Origin: Alphaproteobacteria bacterium
GTDB taxonomy: Bacteria; Pseudomonadota; Alphaproteobacteria; UBA828
DNA: 15,916 nt
NCBI GenBank assembly: GCA_029937205.1
Contig: JAPYQV010000018.1
Span: forward strand, 1 to 15,916
Direction: 5' to 3'
The position numbers were made by a program, and so were the translations under genes. Shown piece by piece: positions 6,257-13,577 of this stretch; the first letter of the stretch is position 1; every line of letters starts with the position of its first letter. The notes under the pieces are model-generated. The model saw only the letters and a program-made list of their open reading frames with translations. It was not told the origin of the DNA and made no database searches.

Positions 6257-7189
6257 CTATTCGCCTTTCTTGGCGCGTATGCGCTTGAGATGGCGGATGA
6301 CTTCCTGGTTGCGCTCGGCGACAACGGCGGCACTCCGTTCCGGAGTCCAGTCGAAGAATCCTTGGCCATCCTTGGCGCCACTGTTTCCGTCGCCGATCAT
6401 CGCACGCAAATCGTCCGGCGCCTGGCTGGTGTCGAGGTCGGGGTAAAGATATTCGGCGACGTTCGCGACCAGAGGCAGACCGGCCAGATCGGCTTTCTCC
6501 AACGGCCCCTCAGCGGCGAGGCGGAGCGCATAGCCGTTCTTCACCACCTTATCGATTTCCGTGGCACTCGCGGCACCGGTTCGCACCAGGGCGAAGGCCT
6601 CGCGCATGAGGGCGAATTGCAGGCGGTTAAACAGGTGGCCGGGCAAGTCGCGTTGCAGGCGGATGGGCTCCTTGCCGAGGCCGCCGATAAATTCGTACAG
6701 GCGGTCCATAACCGCGCTTTCCGTGGCGCTGCCGGGAACGATCTCGACGGCCGGCATGAGATGCGGCGGATTGGCAAAATGCGCCACCGCCACGCGCCCT
6801 TTGCGGACGCATTTCTCGGCAATGATATCGACCGCCATGCCCGACGTGGTGCTGGTGAGAATGGCCTCTGGCGGTGCTGCCTCTTCGAGCGCCGCGAACA
6901 ACGCCTGCTTTGCTTCCGCCTGCTCGGCAATCGCCTCAAAGGCAAAATCGATATATTTCGCGGCGTTGGCCAGATCGGTGCTGAACGTCAAGCGGTCGCG
7001 CCAACCGGTCTCCGTCGCCGGCAGTAAATCCGCTTCGGCGAGCTCTCCATAGGCGGTTTTAACGGCGGCTTCGGCTTGTGGCAACGCCGCGCTCCGGCGC
7101 GCGACGAGCGCTGTCTTATGGCCGGCCAGGGCCAGGCAGAGGGCAAGGCTCGGCGCCATGGCGCCGCTGCCGATAACGAGTGTTTTCAT
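6257..7189 (-). CDS. 3-hydroxyacyl-CoA dehydrogenase, probably NADP-type
   Basis: A 310-residue member of the L-3-hydroxyacyl-CoA dehydrogenase family, with an N-terminal Rossmann domain and a C-terminal helical domain. Counting from the ATG at 7189, the catalytic set is present: Ser116 (TSTTS), His137 and Asn139-Pro140 (AHFANPP), Glu149 (VEIVPG, twelve residues after the His as in the family), and Asn188 (LFNR). The nucleotide site is unusual. The loop reads GSGAMA (GxGxxA rather than GxGxxG), and strand 2 ends VARRS instead of the usual acidic residue, which together suggest NADP(H). A GTG at 7204 would add five residues; neither start has a clear ribosome-binding site, and MKTLVIGSG looks like the natural N-terminus. 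It is the first gene of the leftward unit, nine bases before the lyase start. Its stop is TAG. Confidence 0.9.
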   Translation of the reverse strand: MKTLVIGSGAMAPSLALCLALAGHKTALVARRSAALPQAEAAVKTAYGELAEADLLPATETGWRDRLTFSTDLANAAKYIDFAFEAIAEQAEAKQALFAALEEAAPPEAILTSTTSGMAVDIIAEKCVRKGRVAVAHFANPPHLMPAVEIVPGSATESAVMDRLYEFIGGLGKEPIRLQRDLPGHLFNRLQFALMREAFALVRTGAASATEIDKVVKNGYALRLAAEGPLEKADLAGLPLVANVAEYLYPDLDTSQAPDDLRAMIGDGNSGAKDGQGFFDWTPERSAAVVAERNQEVIRHLKRIRAKKGE

Positions 7190-7307
7190 GGCTTTAAGGG
7201 TCACTGTTTGAGTTTATTTTATTTTACGCGGCAGCGTTGATTTATCCGGTGCCGGGCGGCTAGTTTAGCCACACAAAATATAATTGAAAACTGGGAAGCA
7301 CTAAAAA
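7190..7307. promoter_or_regulatory. AT-rich divergent promoter region
   Basis: This is the only region between the leftward and rightward units and is clearly richer in A/T than the surroundings. On the plus strand a perfect TATAAT lies at 7279-7284, followed by a GGGAAG ribosome-binding site (7293-7298) ten bases before the ATG at 7308. No good -35 is seen at the proper distance, which would fit an activator-dependent promoter. On the minus strand, TAAAAT-like words around 7215-7226 could serve as -10 for the leftward genes. Joint control of both units is inferred from this layout. Confidence 0.5.
7258..7270. promoter_or_regulatory. Perfect dyad GGCTA-GTT-TAGCC, candidate operator
   Basis: Two perfect five-base arms surround a three-base centre. 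The dyad lies eight bases before the TATAAT at 7279, covering the place where a -35 would be expected, and between the two divergent units. That is a typical position for a regulator-binding site. No regulator gene is adjacent, so the protein is unknown. Confidence 0.4.
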
Positions 7308-8180
7308 ATGGCGATTGGTCTTGGCGTACCGTGCTGGAGTTTTGGCATCCAACATTTGCAGGGGCATCTGCCGCTCGAAGGCGCGGCGCAAATCGTGCGC
7401 GCGCTCGGCTTCGATCACACGGCTGTGGGCTGGGCGCATATCGATTGGCCGGCGCTCCGCGCCGACCCAATCGCCGAGGCCGACCGGGTGCGGCGCATCA
7501 TGGAGCCCCTTGGCTTGGACGTGGACGACAGTTTTATATGGTTCAAAAACAAATACTTGGACGAGTTTGTTAATGAATTGAAATGCACTATCACGGTTCC
7601 CGATAAGCGTATGCGGGAAGACAATTTCGAGATGTACAAATCCTTCGTCGCGTTTTGTCAGGCGGTGGGGTGCCCCGGTATCACCATCAGCTCAGGCATC
7701 ACCTACAAAGATGAAGGCCAGACTTCTGAGCAGGCCTATGAGATCTCGCGCGATGAGATGCGCCGCATGGTCGATTATGGCGGGCAATATGATGTCGAGC
7801 TCCGTCCTGAGCCGCACGGCGAATCGGCGATGGGTACGCTCGAACGATGCCAGCGCATGCTGGAAGATGTGCCGGGTCTGATGGTCAGCCTGGATTACTC
7901 CCATTTCATGCCCCAGGGCCACACCGAAGAAGAAATCGACGTGCTCATTCCGCGCGCCGGCCATGTCCATGCCCGCTAGGCCAACCGCGAGCGCCTGCAA
8001 TGCCGCATGGAAGACGGCATTCTCAATTTCGACCATATCCTGGGTGCGCTCAAGAAGCACGGCTATGACGGCAATGTGGCGCTCGAATATGTCTGTGTGA
8101 ATTATCGCGGCTGCTACGATATCGACGTCATCACCGAGACGCTCAAGCTGAAGCAGGAGCTCGAAGGTTATCTGACTTGA
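7308..8180 (+). pseudogene. TIM-barrel sugar isomerase/epimerase split by an amber codon
   Basis: The reading frame from ATG 7308 to TGA 8178-8180 is 290 codons with a single internal TAG at 7977-7979 (codon 224). It is a xylose-isomerase-like TIM barrel, the group containing hydroxypyruvate isomerase, tagatose epimerase and related enzymes. Motifs before the stop are VELRPEPHGES (163-173), SLDYSHF with Asp196 and His199, and HVHAR with His219/His221. The same frame then continues with ANRERLQ, a run around KKHGYDG, and VALEYV containing Glu260, the expected last metal ligand. A CAG (Gln) to TAG transition would explain the break. The 223-residue product would lack that ligand and the last barrel strands. 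The full-length frame ends overlapping the next start (TTGA), as expected of an intact operon gene, so the damage looks recent. Readthrough or a sequencing error remain possible. Confidence 0.75.
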
Positions 8181-8932
8181 GCACCGATTTCGGCCTGCCC
8201 GGGCGCGTCGCGATCGTCACCGGTGCGGCGCGCGGCCTCGGCGCCGCGACCGCTGAACTGTTCGCCCGTTTTGGCGCTCATGTCGTCGGCTGCGACATTG
8301 ACGGCGATACCTTGGCGGAAACTGTCTCCGGCCTGGAAGGGGAGGGACATCTCGCCCTCGCCTTCGATCTTTCGCAGCCGGAAAATTGCGAGAGCCTGGT
8401 CGCGCAGACTCTGGAACGGCATGGCCGCCTCGACATATTGGTCAACGTCGCCGGCATCATTGAGCGCTTGCAACTTGATGAGGTCGACGAGGCGGCCTGG
8501 GCTCGGACCATGGACGTCAACGTCAAGAGCCAGTTCTTTCTTTGCCGTGCCGCTTCGGAGCCGATGAAGAAGGCGAAATGGGGCCGCATCATCAATTTCT
8601 CCAGCCAGGCAGCGCATACCGGCGGCTTTTACGGCACCAGCGTTTACGCCATCTCAAAAGGCGGCGTGGTCAGCCTGACCAAGAATTTCGCCCGCCTGCT
8701 CGGGCCGGACAATATCACCGTCAACGCGATTGCACCCGGCCTTGTAGATACACGCATGGTCAGCGGTGCCATGACCGAGGAAGCCATAAACAATGTCACC
8801 AGTGCCATGCCAATTGGCCGCATGACGGAGCCGGAAGAAATCGCCATGTCCGTTGCGTTTCTGGCATCCGATTCGGCCAGCACGATCACCGGGCACACAC
8901 TGGACATTAATGGCGGCATGCTCATGCGCTGA
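8177..8932 (+). CDS. Short-chain dehydrogenase/reductase (classical SDR)
   Basis: A 251-residue classical SDR, predicted NAD(H)-dependent oxidoreductase. Motifs are TGAARGLG (15-22), Asp40 at the end of strand 2 (favouring NAD(H)), NVAG (90-93) where NNAG is usual, MDVNVKS with Asn115, INFSS with Ser143, and YAISK with Tyr157 and Lys161. The C-terminal ITGHTLDINGG segment follows. All catalytic residues are present. The start is a TTG whose bases overlap the TGA of the preceding isomerase frame (TTGA), with GAAGG at 8163-8167 nine bases upstream. That coupling ties it to the full-length isomerase frame, and the two may act on the same sugar-like or polyol substrate (inference). It is closest in style to 2-deoxy-D-gluconate/gluconate dehydrogenases, but the substrate cannot be fixed. 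Confidence 0.92.
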   Translation: MSTDFGLPGRVAIVTGAARGLGAATAELFARFGAHVVGCDIDGDTLAETVSGLEGEGHLALAFDLSQPENCESLVAQTLERHGRLDILVNVAGIIERLQLDEVDEAAWARTMDVNVKSQFFLCRAASEPMKKAKWGRIINFSSQAAHTGGFYGTSVYAISKGGVVSLTKNFARLLGPDNITVNAIAPGLVDTRMVSGAMTEEAINNVTSAMPIGRMTEPEEIAMSVAFLASDSASTITGHTLDINGGMLMR

Positions 8933-8939
8933 TGCCGCT

Positions 8940-8989
8940 TTTGCTTGGTTGTTCGCGCCTTCGTCGCCACAATGCGGCGCATAAGCAAA
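8940..8989. promoter_or_regulatory. Nested inverted repeat before the first amidase
   Basis: In the 84-base gap between the SDR and the amidase, outer arms TTTGCTT (8940-8946) and AAGCAAA (8983-8989) enclose inner arms GCGCC (8955-8959) and GGCGC (8976-8980). A TGTAAT that could be a -10 box follows at 8994-8999, and AAGGGG lies ahead of the ATG at 9017. This could be an operator or mRNA structure giving the amidase-ligase segment its own control. It lacks a U tract, so it is not an obvious terminator. Confidence 0.3.
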
Positions 8990-9016
8990 CAAATGTAATT
9001 CAAGGGGATTAGGGCA

Positions 9017-10471
9017 ATGGCAAATGGCAATGAAATCTGCCGCATGGATGCGGTTACGCTGGCCGGCAAGGTGCGCGCCAAGGAGCTCTCGCCGGTCGAG
9101 GTGATCGACGCCAGCCTCGCGCGCATGGACAAGCTCGAGCCCGTGCTGCACGCCTTTTGCACGCCCGGCCCCGATCAGGCGCGCGCCGCCGCCAAGCAAC
9201 TCGAAGCGGATATCATGGCCGGCAAGGACCCGGGTCCGCTCGCCGGCGTTCCGATCGGCATCAAGGACTTGATCTGCACCAAGGATCTGCCCACCGCTTC
9301 CGGCTCGCACGCCTATAAGGATTTCAATGGTGGTGTGGACGATATTGTGGTCGAGCGCCTGCGCGCCGCCGGCGCCATCGTCACCGGCAAGACCAACGTG
9401 CCCGAGTTCGGCTATAGCGGCGTCGGCCATAACCCGGTGTTTGAGACAACGCGCAACCCATGGGATTTGGAACGTACGCCGGGTGGCTCGAGCGCCGGTG
9501 CGGGCGCGGCAGTGGCGTCCGGCATGGGACCGTTTGCCATCGGCAGCGACGGCGGCGGCTCGGTACGTATCCCGGCATCGTTCAGCGGCCTGGTCGGTAT
9601 CAAGGCCTCCATGGGGCGGGTGCCGCTTTGGCCCGGCACGAAAGACGAAACCCTGCCCGGCGTTTCGAGTTGGGAGAGCCTGGAATGCATCGGCCCGATA
9701 AGCCGTACCGTGGCTGACAGCGCGCTGATGCTGTCGGTCATCGCCGGCCCCGATATGCGCGACCGGCGCACCCTGCCGGATGCCGAATTCGATTGGATGG
9801 ATTGCCTGAAGGGCGATCTCAAGGGCCTTCGTGTCGCCTACAGCGCCGACTGGGGCTATACGCCGGTCGATCCCGAAGTACGGCAGATTGTTGGCGACGC
9901 GGTAAAAGTGTTCGAGAGCGAGCTGGGCTGCACCGTCGAAGAAGCCGATCCCGGCTGGGACGATCCCTACGGCGCCTTTTGGGGGCTGGTCGCTGCCGAG
10001 ACCGACTTGGTCGGTATGCGTAAATTGGTCGATGAACATGCCCATCACATGACGCCGCACCTGATCGATTTCCTGCGCACCCCCTTTACAGCGGAAGATC
10101 TAACAAGCGCCGTCATGGCGCGCAAAGGCGTTGCCAATAAATCGGCCGAGTTCATGGCCGACTATGATCTGCTGCTCACGCCGACCCTCTCGGTGCCGGC
10201 ATTTGCGCTGCATATCCAGGGTTTGGAAAAAGTCGATGGCCAGATCGTGCCGCCCTTCCAGTGGCTCGCCTTTACCTTCCCGTTCAACATGACAGGTCAG
10301 CCGGCGGCCTCGGTGCCGGCAGGCTTCACCAAGGGCGGCCTACCGGTCGGCCTGCAAATCGTCGGCCGCCATCTTGACGATCCGTCGGTGATCCGGGCCT
10401 GCGCCGCTTTCGAAAAAGCGCGCCCGTGGGCCGACAAATGGCCGGCGCTGCTCGACGAGATGGGGCTCTAG
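9017..10471 (+). CDS. Amidase-signature family amidohydrolase
   Basis: A 484-residue amidase-signature enzyme of normal length that hydrolyses C-N bonds of amides or carbamoyl compounds in the cytosol. The Ser-cisSer-Lys triad is visible: Lys83 in GVPIGIKDL, Ser158 in TPGGSSAGAGAA, and Ser182 in GSDGGGSVRIPAS. The spacing of 24 between the two serines matches the fatty acid amide hydrolase pattern. LVGIKASMGRVP and the C-terminal GLPVGLQIVGRH box are also typical. AAGGGG at 9002-9007 precedes the ATG. The acyl-CoA ligase starts 16 bases after the stop, so the acid released here may be the ligase substrate (inference). GatA is less likely because no gatB/gatC lies next to it and the context is catabolic. 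The stop is TAG. Confidence 0.93.
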   Translation: MANGNEICRMDAVTLAGKVRAKELSPVEVIDASLARMDKLEPVLHAFCTPGPDQARAAAKQLEADIMAGKDPGPLAGVPIGIKDLICTKDLPTASGSHAYKDFNGGVDDIVVERLRAAGAIVTGKTNVPEFGYSGVGHNPVFETTRNPWDLERTPGGSSAGAGAAVASGMGPFAIGSDGGGSVRIPASFSGLVGIKASMGRVPLWPGTKDETLPGVSSWESLECIGPISRTVADSALMLSVIAGPDMRDRRTLPDAEFDWMDCLKGDLKGLRVAYSADWGYTPVDPEVRQIVGDAVKVFESELGCTVEEADPGWDDPYGAFWGLVAAETDLVGMRKLVDEHAHHMTPHLIDFLRTPFTAEDLTSAVMARKGVANKSAEFMADYDLLLTPTLSVPAFALHIQGLEKVDGQIVPPFQWLAFTFPFNMTGQPAASVPAGFTKGGLPVGLQIVGRHLDDPSVIRACAAFEKARPWADKWPALLDEMGL

Positions 10472-10487
10472 CCGCTAAAGCAGGAAC

Positions 10488-12029
10488 ATGGCTGACACCG
10501 TCTTCGCCGCTTTCCAGGAGACAGCAGCGCGTGCCGGCGTGGCGGAATTTCTCGCTGTGCCGTCCGAGAATGTCTCGCTTGGTTACGGCGATGCGCTGAG
10601 CGAGGTCACCGAGTTGGCGCGGCGCTATAGCGATGCCGGCTATGGCCACGGCCATCGCGTTGCGCTGCTATTGGAAAACCGCCCCGCTTTCCTGCTGCAC
10701 TGGTTGGCATTGAATTCACTCGGTGTTGCCGTGGTGCCGGTCAATCCGTATTACCGGCATCGCGAACTCAGCCATCTGTTGCGTCACAGCGGCGTGATCC
10801 TTGCCGTGGTCTTGAACGCGCGTCTGGAAGAGATGCGCGCGGCGGCGGAAGGTGCCATTGCCATCGCGGACGTGGAGAACATACCGCCAGCGACGAGCCC
10901 ACCACCTCGCACGGATGCACCTGACAGCGAAGGCCTGTGCAGCCTGCTCTATACCTCCGGCACCACGGGCGAGCCCAAGGGCTGTCTCCTCAGCAACGAT
11001 TATTATCTCCGCATGGGGCGTTGGTATCTATCACAAGGCGGACTCTGCAGCGTCAAAATGGGAGGCGAACGCCTCCTCACGCCTTTGCCGCTCTATCATA
11101 TGAACGCCATGGCCTGCTCTTTTATGGCCATGGTTATGAGTGGCGGCTGCTTGGTTCAGCTCGACCGTTTTCACCCTTCCACCTGGTGGGACGATGTGGC
11201 GCGTAGTGGCGCCACGATCATTCACTATCTCGGCATCATGCCGGCCATATTGCTCGGGCTCGAAACTCGCACGGCAGAGCGCAACCACAATGTGCGCTTC
11301 GGCTTCGGCGCCAATGTCGATCCGGCGCATCACGCGGCGTTCGAGGCGCGCTTTGGTTTCCCCCTGATCGAGGCCTGGGCAATGACCGAAACTGGCGCCG
11401 GTGCCTGCATCGCCGCCAACCAGGAGCCGCGCCATATCGGCACGCGCTGCTTCGGGCGTGCCAAAACATGTGACGTAAAATTTGTCGAGGAAAGTGGCGA
11501 AATGCTGGTGCGCCACAGCGCGGCGGCACCCCGTGCCGGCTTCTTCTCCGGCTATCATCGAGACGTGGCGGCGAGCGAATCGGCCTGGCAAGGCGGCTGG
11601 TTCCATACCGGTGATGTGGTGCGCCAAGGGTCGGACGGCAGCCTCCATTTCGTCGACCGGCAAAACAACGTGATCCGGCGCAGCGGTGAGAACATCGCCG
11701 CGCTCGAGGTTGAAGGCGTGATACTTGAATTGGATTGGGTGGCTCAGGTGGCGGTCATTGCCGCGCCGGACGCGCTGCGCGGCGAAGAGGTCATGGCCTG
11801 TGTGGTGACGCGCAACGGCGCCGCCCGCGACGCCGCTTCCGCCCGCCAAGTGAGTGCATGGTGCCTCGAACATCTGAGTTACTACAAGGCGCCGGGCTGG
11901 GTGGCGTTTCGCGATCGCCTGCCGACAACGACAACGCAAAAAATAAAGAAAGCCGAGTTGCGGCCGCTTGCAAGTGACCCGGCGGCGTTGACGGATTGTT
12001 TCGATATGCGCGATCGGAAGCGCCCATGA
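10488..12029 (+). CDS. ATP-dependent acyl-CoA ligase (ANL superfamily, CaiC-like)
   Basis: A 513-residue adenylate-forming ligase that activates a carboxylic acid to its CoA thioester through an acyl-AMP. Core motifs in order are LLYTSGTTGEPKG (P-loop, 153-165), PLPLYHMNA (200-208), AWAMTETGAG (296-305), GWFHTGD (370-376), FVDR with Asp390/Arg391, RRSGENI hinge region (397-403), and TTTTQKIKK with Lys485 as the catalytic A10 lysine. The A10 loop has TQK where many ligases have SGK; the Lys is kept. The overall form resembles crotonobetaine/carnitine-CoA ligase-like proteins, but such annotations rarely define substrate. It follows the amidase by 16 bases with CAGGAA as ribosome-binding site, and its stop overlaps the thiolase start (ATGA). 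It probably feeds the thiolase-fold/DUF35 pair. Confidence 0.93.
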   Translation: MADTVFAAFQETAARAGVAEFLAVPSENVSLGYGDALSEVTELARRYSDAGYGHGHRVALLLENRPAFLLHWLALNSLGVAVVPVNPYYRHRELSHLLRHSGVILAVVLNARLEEMRAAAEGAIAIADVENIPPATSPPPRTDAPDSEGLCSLLYTSGTTGEPKGCLLSNDYYLRMGRWYLSQGGLCSVKMGGERLLTPLPLYHMNAMACSFMAMVMSGGCLVQLDRFHPSTWWDDVARSGATIIHYLGIMPAILLGLETRTAERNHNVRFGFGANVDPAHHAAFEARFGFPLIEAWAMTETGAGACIAANQEPRHIGTRCFGRAKTCDVKFVEESGEMLVRHSAAAPRAGFFSGYHRDVAASESAWQGGWFHTGDVVRQGSDGSLHFVDRQNNVIRRSGENIAALEVEGVILELDWVAQVAVIAAPDALRGEEVMACVVTRNGAARDAASARQVSAWCLEHLSYYKAPGWVAFRDRLPTTTTQKIKKAELRPLASDPAALTDCFDMRDRKRP

Positions 12030-13204
12030 CCGCCCGCCCGGTACAGGATTATGCCGGCGTCGCGGTCGCGGTGCCGGTCACCATTCCTTCCGTGCGGCGC
12101 TCCGAACATGGCACGCCATGGTGGCTCGGCAAGGTGCTGGCGGCGCTGGTACGGGAGTCGGGCATCGCCAAGGACGAGATCGACGGCCTGATCGTCGCCA
12201 GCTACACGCTGCGGCCCGACAACGCGGTATCCCTATCCGAGTATTTCGGCCTCTCGCTGCGCTGGCTCGATGATTTGAACATGGGCGGTGCGTCCGGGCC
12301 GATTGCGCTGCGCCGTGCCGCGCGCGCCGTCCAGGCTGGCGACGCGGAAGTGGTGGCCTGCCTCGCCGCGGATGTGCTCGGCGGCGCGGCGTTCGGCGCG
12401 CTGATGGAGGGTTACAGCAGCTTCTCGCGCGATGGGGTGATGCCTTACGGTGCGGCGGGTCCCAACCTGCCGTTCGCCCTCATCACACGCCGTTACATGG
12501 AGCGCACGGGCGCGACGCGCGAAGACATGGGGCAAATCTGTGTTGCCCAACGTCACAATGGCCTTGCCCAACCGCACGCGCTGTTTAAAAAGCCGCTGAC
12601 CATGGATGAATATTTGGCCGCGCGCCCTGTTGCCGAGCCCTTGCACCTTTATGATTGCGTCATGCCGTGCAGTGGCGCCGAGGGCTTCCTGGTAATGAGC
12701 GAGGCGCGGGCGCGCTCCGGCAACCTGCCTTTCGCCCGTATTAAGTCTGCGATGGAGCGTCACAATACGTACAGCCAGGACGACGTTCAGCGCAGCGGTG
12801 GCTGGCCGCTCGACCGCGACGCGCTCTATAACGCGGCAGGGTTGGGGCCTGGCGATATGGCGTTCCTGCAAGCCTATGACGATTACCCGGTTATTGTGAT
12901 GTTTCAGTTGGAAGGCTTGGGCTTTTCGGAAAACGCACCGGCCTTCGTGCGCGAGACGGCGCTTACCGCCGATGGCGGCGGTTTGCCGCTCAACACCAGC
13001 GGCGGGCAATTGTCGCTCGGGCAGGCCGGCGCGGCGGGCGGCTTTGTCGGCCTCACCGAGGGTCTGCGCCAGGTGACAGGGCGGGCGCGCGGCATTCAGG
13101 TACCGAACGCACAGGCCGGCCTGGTATCCGCCTATGGCACGGTAAATTTCGACAAAGGCCTCTGTTCCTCGGCGGTAATATTGAGTAAAGGCGGCCAAGG
13201 ATGA
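12026..13204 (+). CDS. Thiolase-fold protein lacking canonical Cys/His (SCP-x/Ltp-like)
   Basis: A 392-residue thiolase-fold protein of the lipid-transfer-protein/SCP-x branch. Where thiolases have the nucleophilic Cys (GxCxSG) it reads NMGGASG, with Gly88 in that place. Where they have GHP with a catalytic His it reads NTSGGQLSLGQAGAAGG, with Gln333. The C-terminal Cys region reads SAYGTV. AYDDY (283-287), VMFQLEGLGF and CSGAEGFLV (215-223) are conserved family features. With a DUF35 partner directly downstream it recalls the Ltp2-ChsH2 steroid side-chain aldolase, where tyrosines rather than Cys do chemistry; Tyr284 and Tyr370 are candidates (inference). The start at 12026 was chosen over an upstream TTG (11996) because it has GGAAG at 12015-12019 and gives an ATGA overlap with the ligase. 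It overlaps DUF35 by ATGA too. Confidence 0.88.
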   Translation: MTARPVQDYAGVAVAVPVTIPSVRRSEHGTPWWLGKVLAALVRESGIAKDEIDGLIVASYTLRPDNAVSLSEYFGLSLRWLDDLNMGGASGPIALRRAARAVQAGDAEVVACLAADVLGGAAFGALMEGYSSFSRDGVMPYGAAGPNLPFALITRRYMERTGATREDMGQICVAQRHNGLAQPHALFKKPLTMDEYLAARPVAEPLHLYDCVMPCSGAEGFLVMSEARARSGNLPFARIKSAMERHNTYSQDDVQRSGGWPLDRDALYNAAGLGPGDMAFLQAYDDYPVIVMFQLEGLGFSENAPAFVRETALTADGGGLPLNTSGGQLSLGQAGAAGGFVGLTEGLRQVTGRARGIQVPNAQAGLVSAYGTVNFDKGLCSSAVILSKGGQG

Positions 13205-13545
13205 CGGCGCGAGCGTTTGAGCTGCCGCATTGCGAGGCCTGCCAGCGCCCGCATTGGCCGCCGCGCGAAATTTGCCCCCATTGCCTCGGCGAGCCGATCC
13301 ACTGGCGTCAGGCGAATGGCGCCGGGCAGGTGTTGAGCACGACAATGGTGCATCACAGCCTGTCGGATGAACTGCGTCCGCATCTGCCATTGCATGTGGC
13401 GACGGTGAAACTGGATTGCGGCGTGCGGGTGATCGCCTATCTGGCGGACGGTCCTCAACCGAGCGGCGCCCGCGTTATCGTCACAGCTGGCAGCAGCCCT
13501 TCCGGTCAAGAAGCGTTGGTGGCCACGCCGCCCGCGCCGGGATAG
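13201..13545 (+). CDS. DUF35 zinc-ribbon/OB-fold protein, partner of the thiolase
   Basis: A 114-residue DUF35-type protein with a rubredoxin-like zinc ribbon followed by an OB fold. The four ligands are Cys11-x-x-Cys14 and Cys25-x-x-Cys28 (CEAC, CPHC). The OB part begins at about residue 37 (GAGQVLSTTMVHHS) and includes HVATVKLDCGVRVIAYL. Proteins of this family bind acyl-CoA and form complexes with thiolase-fold enzymes, where they are needed for activity or channel intermediates. The start overlaps the thiolase stop by four bases (ATGA), strongly suggesting equal synthesis and a complex. The C-terminus is slightly short and proline-rich. The stop is TAG. Confidence 0.9.
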   Translation: MTARAFELPHCEACQRPHWPPREICPHCLGEPIHWRQANGAGQVLSTTMVHHSLSDELRPHLPLHVATVKLDCGVRVIAYLADGPQPSGARVIVTAGSSPSGQEALVATPPAPG

Positions 13546-13577
13546 GCTTGTACAACTGATCTGTTAAGAGGAAAGAC

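Noticed and set aside
7977..7979. Pyrrolysine insertion or TAG reassignment at the amber codon.
   Set aside because: TAG is a regular stop for several neighbouring genes, the family has no known pyrrolysine site, and CAG to TAG is a simple transition.
8654..10060. A 468-codon open frame on the minus strand opposite the SDR and first amidase.
   Set aside because: It is antisense to two genes with clear catalytic motifs, has no recognisable domain, and such frames arise readily in GC-rich coding DNA.
11996..12025. A TTG start at 11996 that would extend the thiolase-fold protein by ten residues.
   Set aside because: The ATG at 12026 has a ribosome-binding site, makes the ATGA overlap seen for other genes of the unit, and begins where family similarity begins.
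3001..12029. A carnitine operon (CaiA-, CaiB-, CaiC- and carnitine-dehydrogenase-like genes are all present as families).
   Set aside because: The CaiB- and CaiC-like genes lie in opposite units, there is no CaiD-type crotonase or carnitine transporter, and the CitE-like lyase, MaoC and amidases do not belong to carnitine metabolism.
12233..13390. A 385-codon minus-strand frame opposite the thiolase-fold and DUF35 genes.
   Set aside because: The overlapping, motif-bearing plus-strand genes explain the region; the antisense product is Arg/Ala/His-rich with no family likeness.
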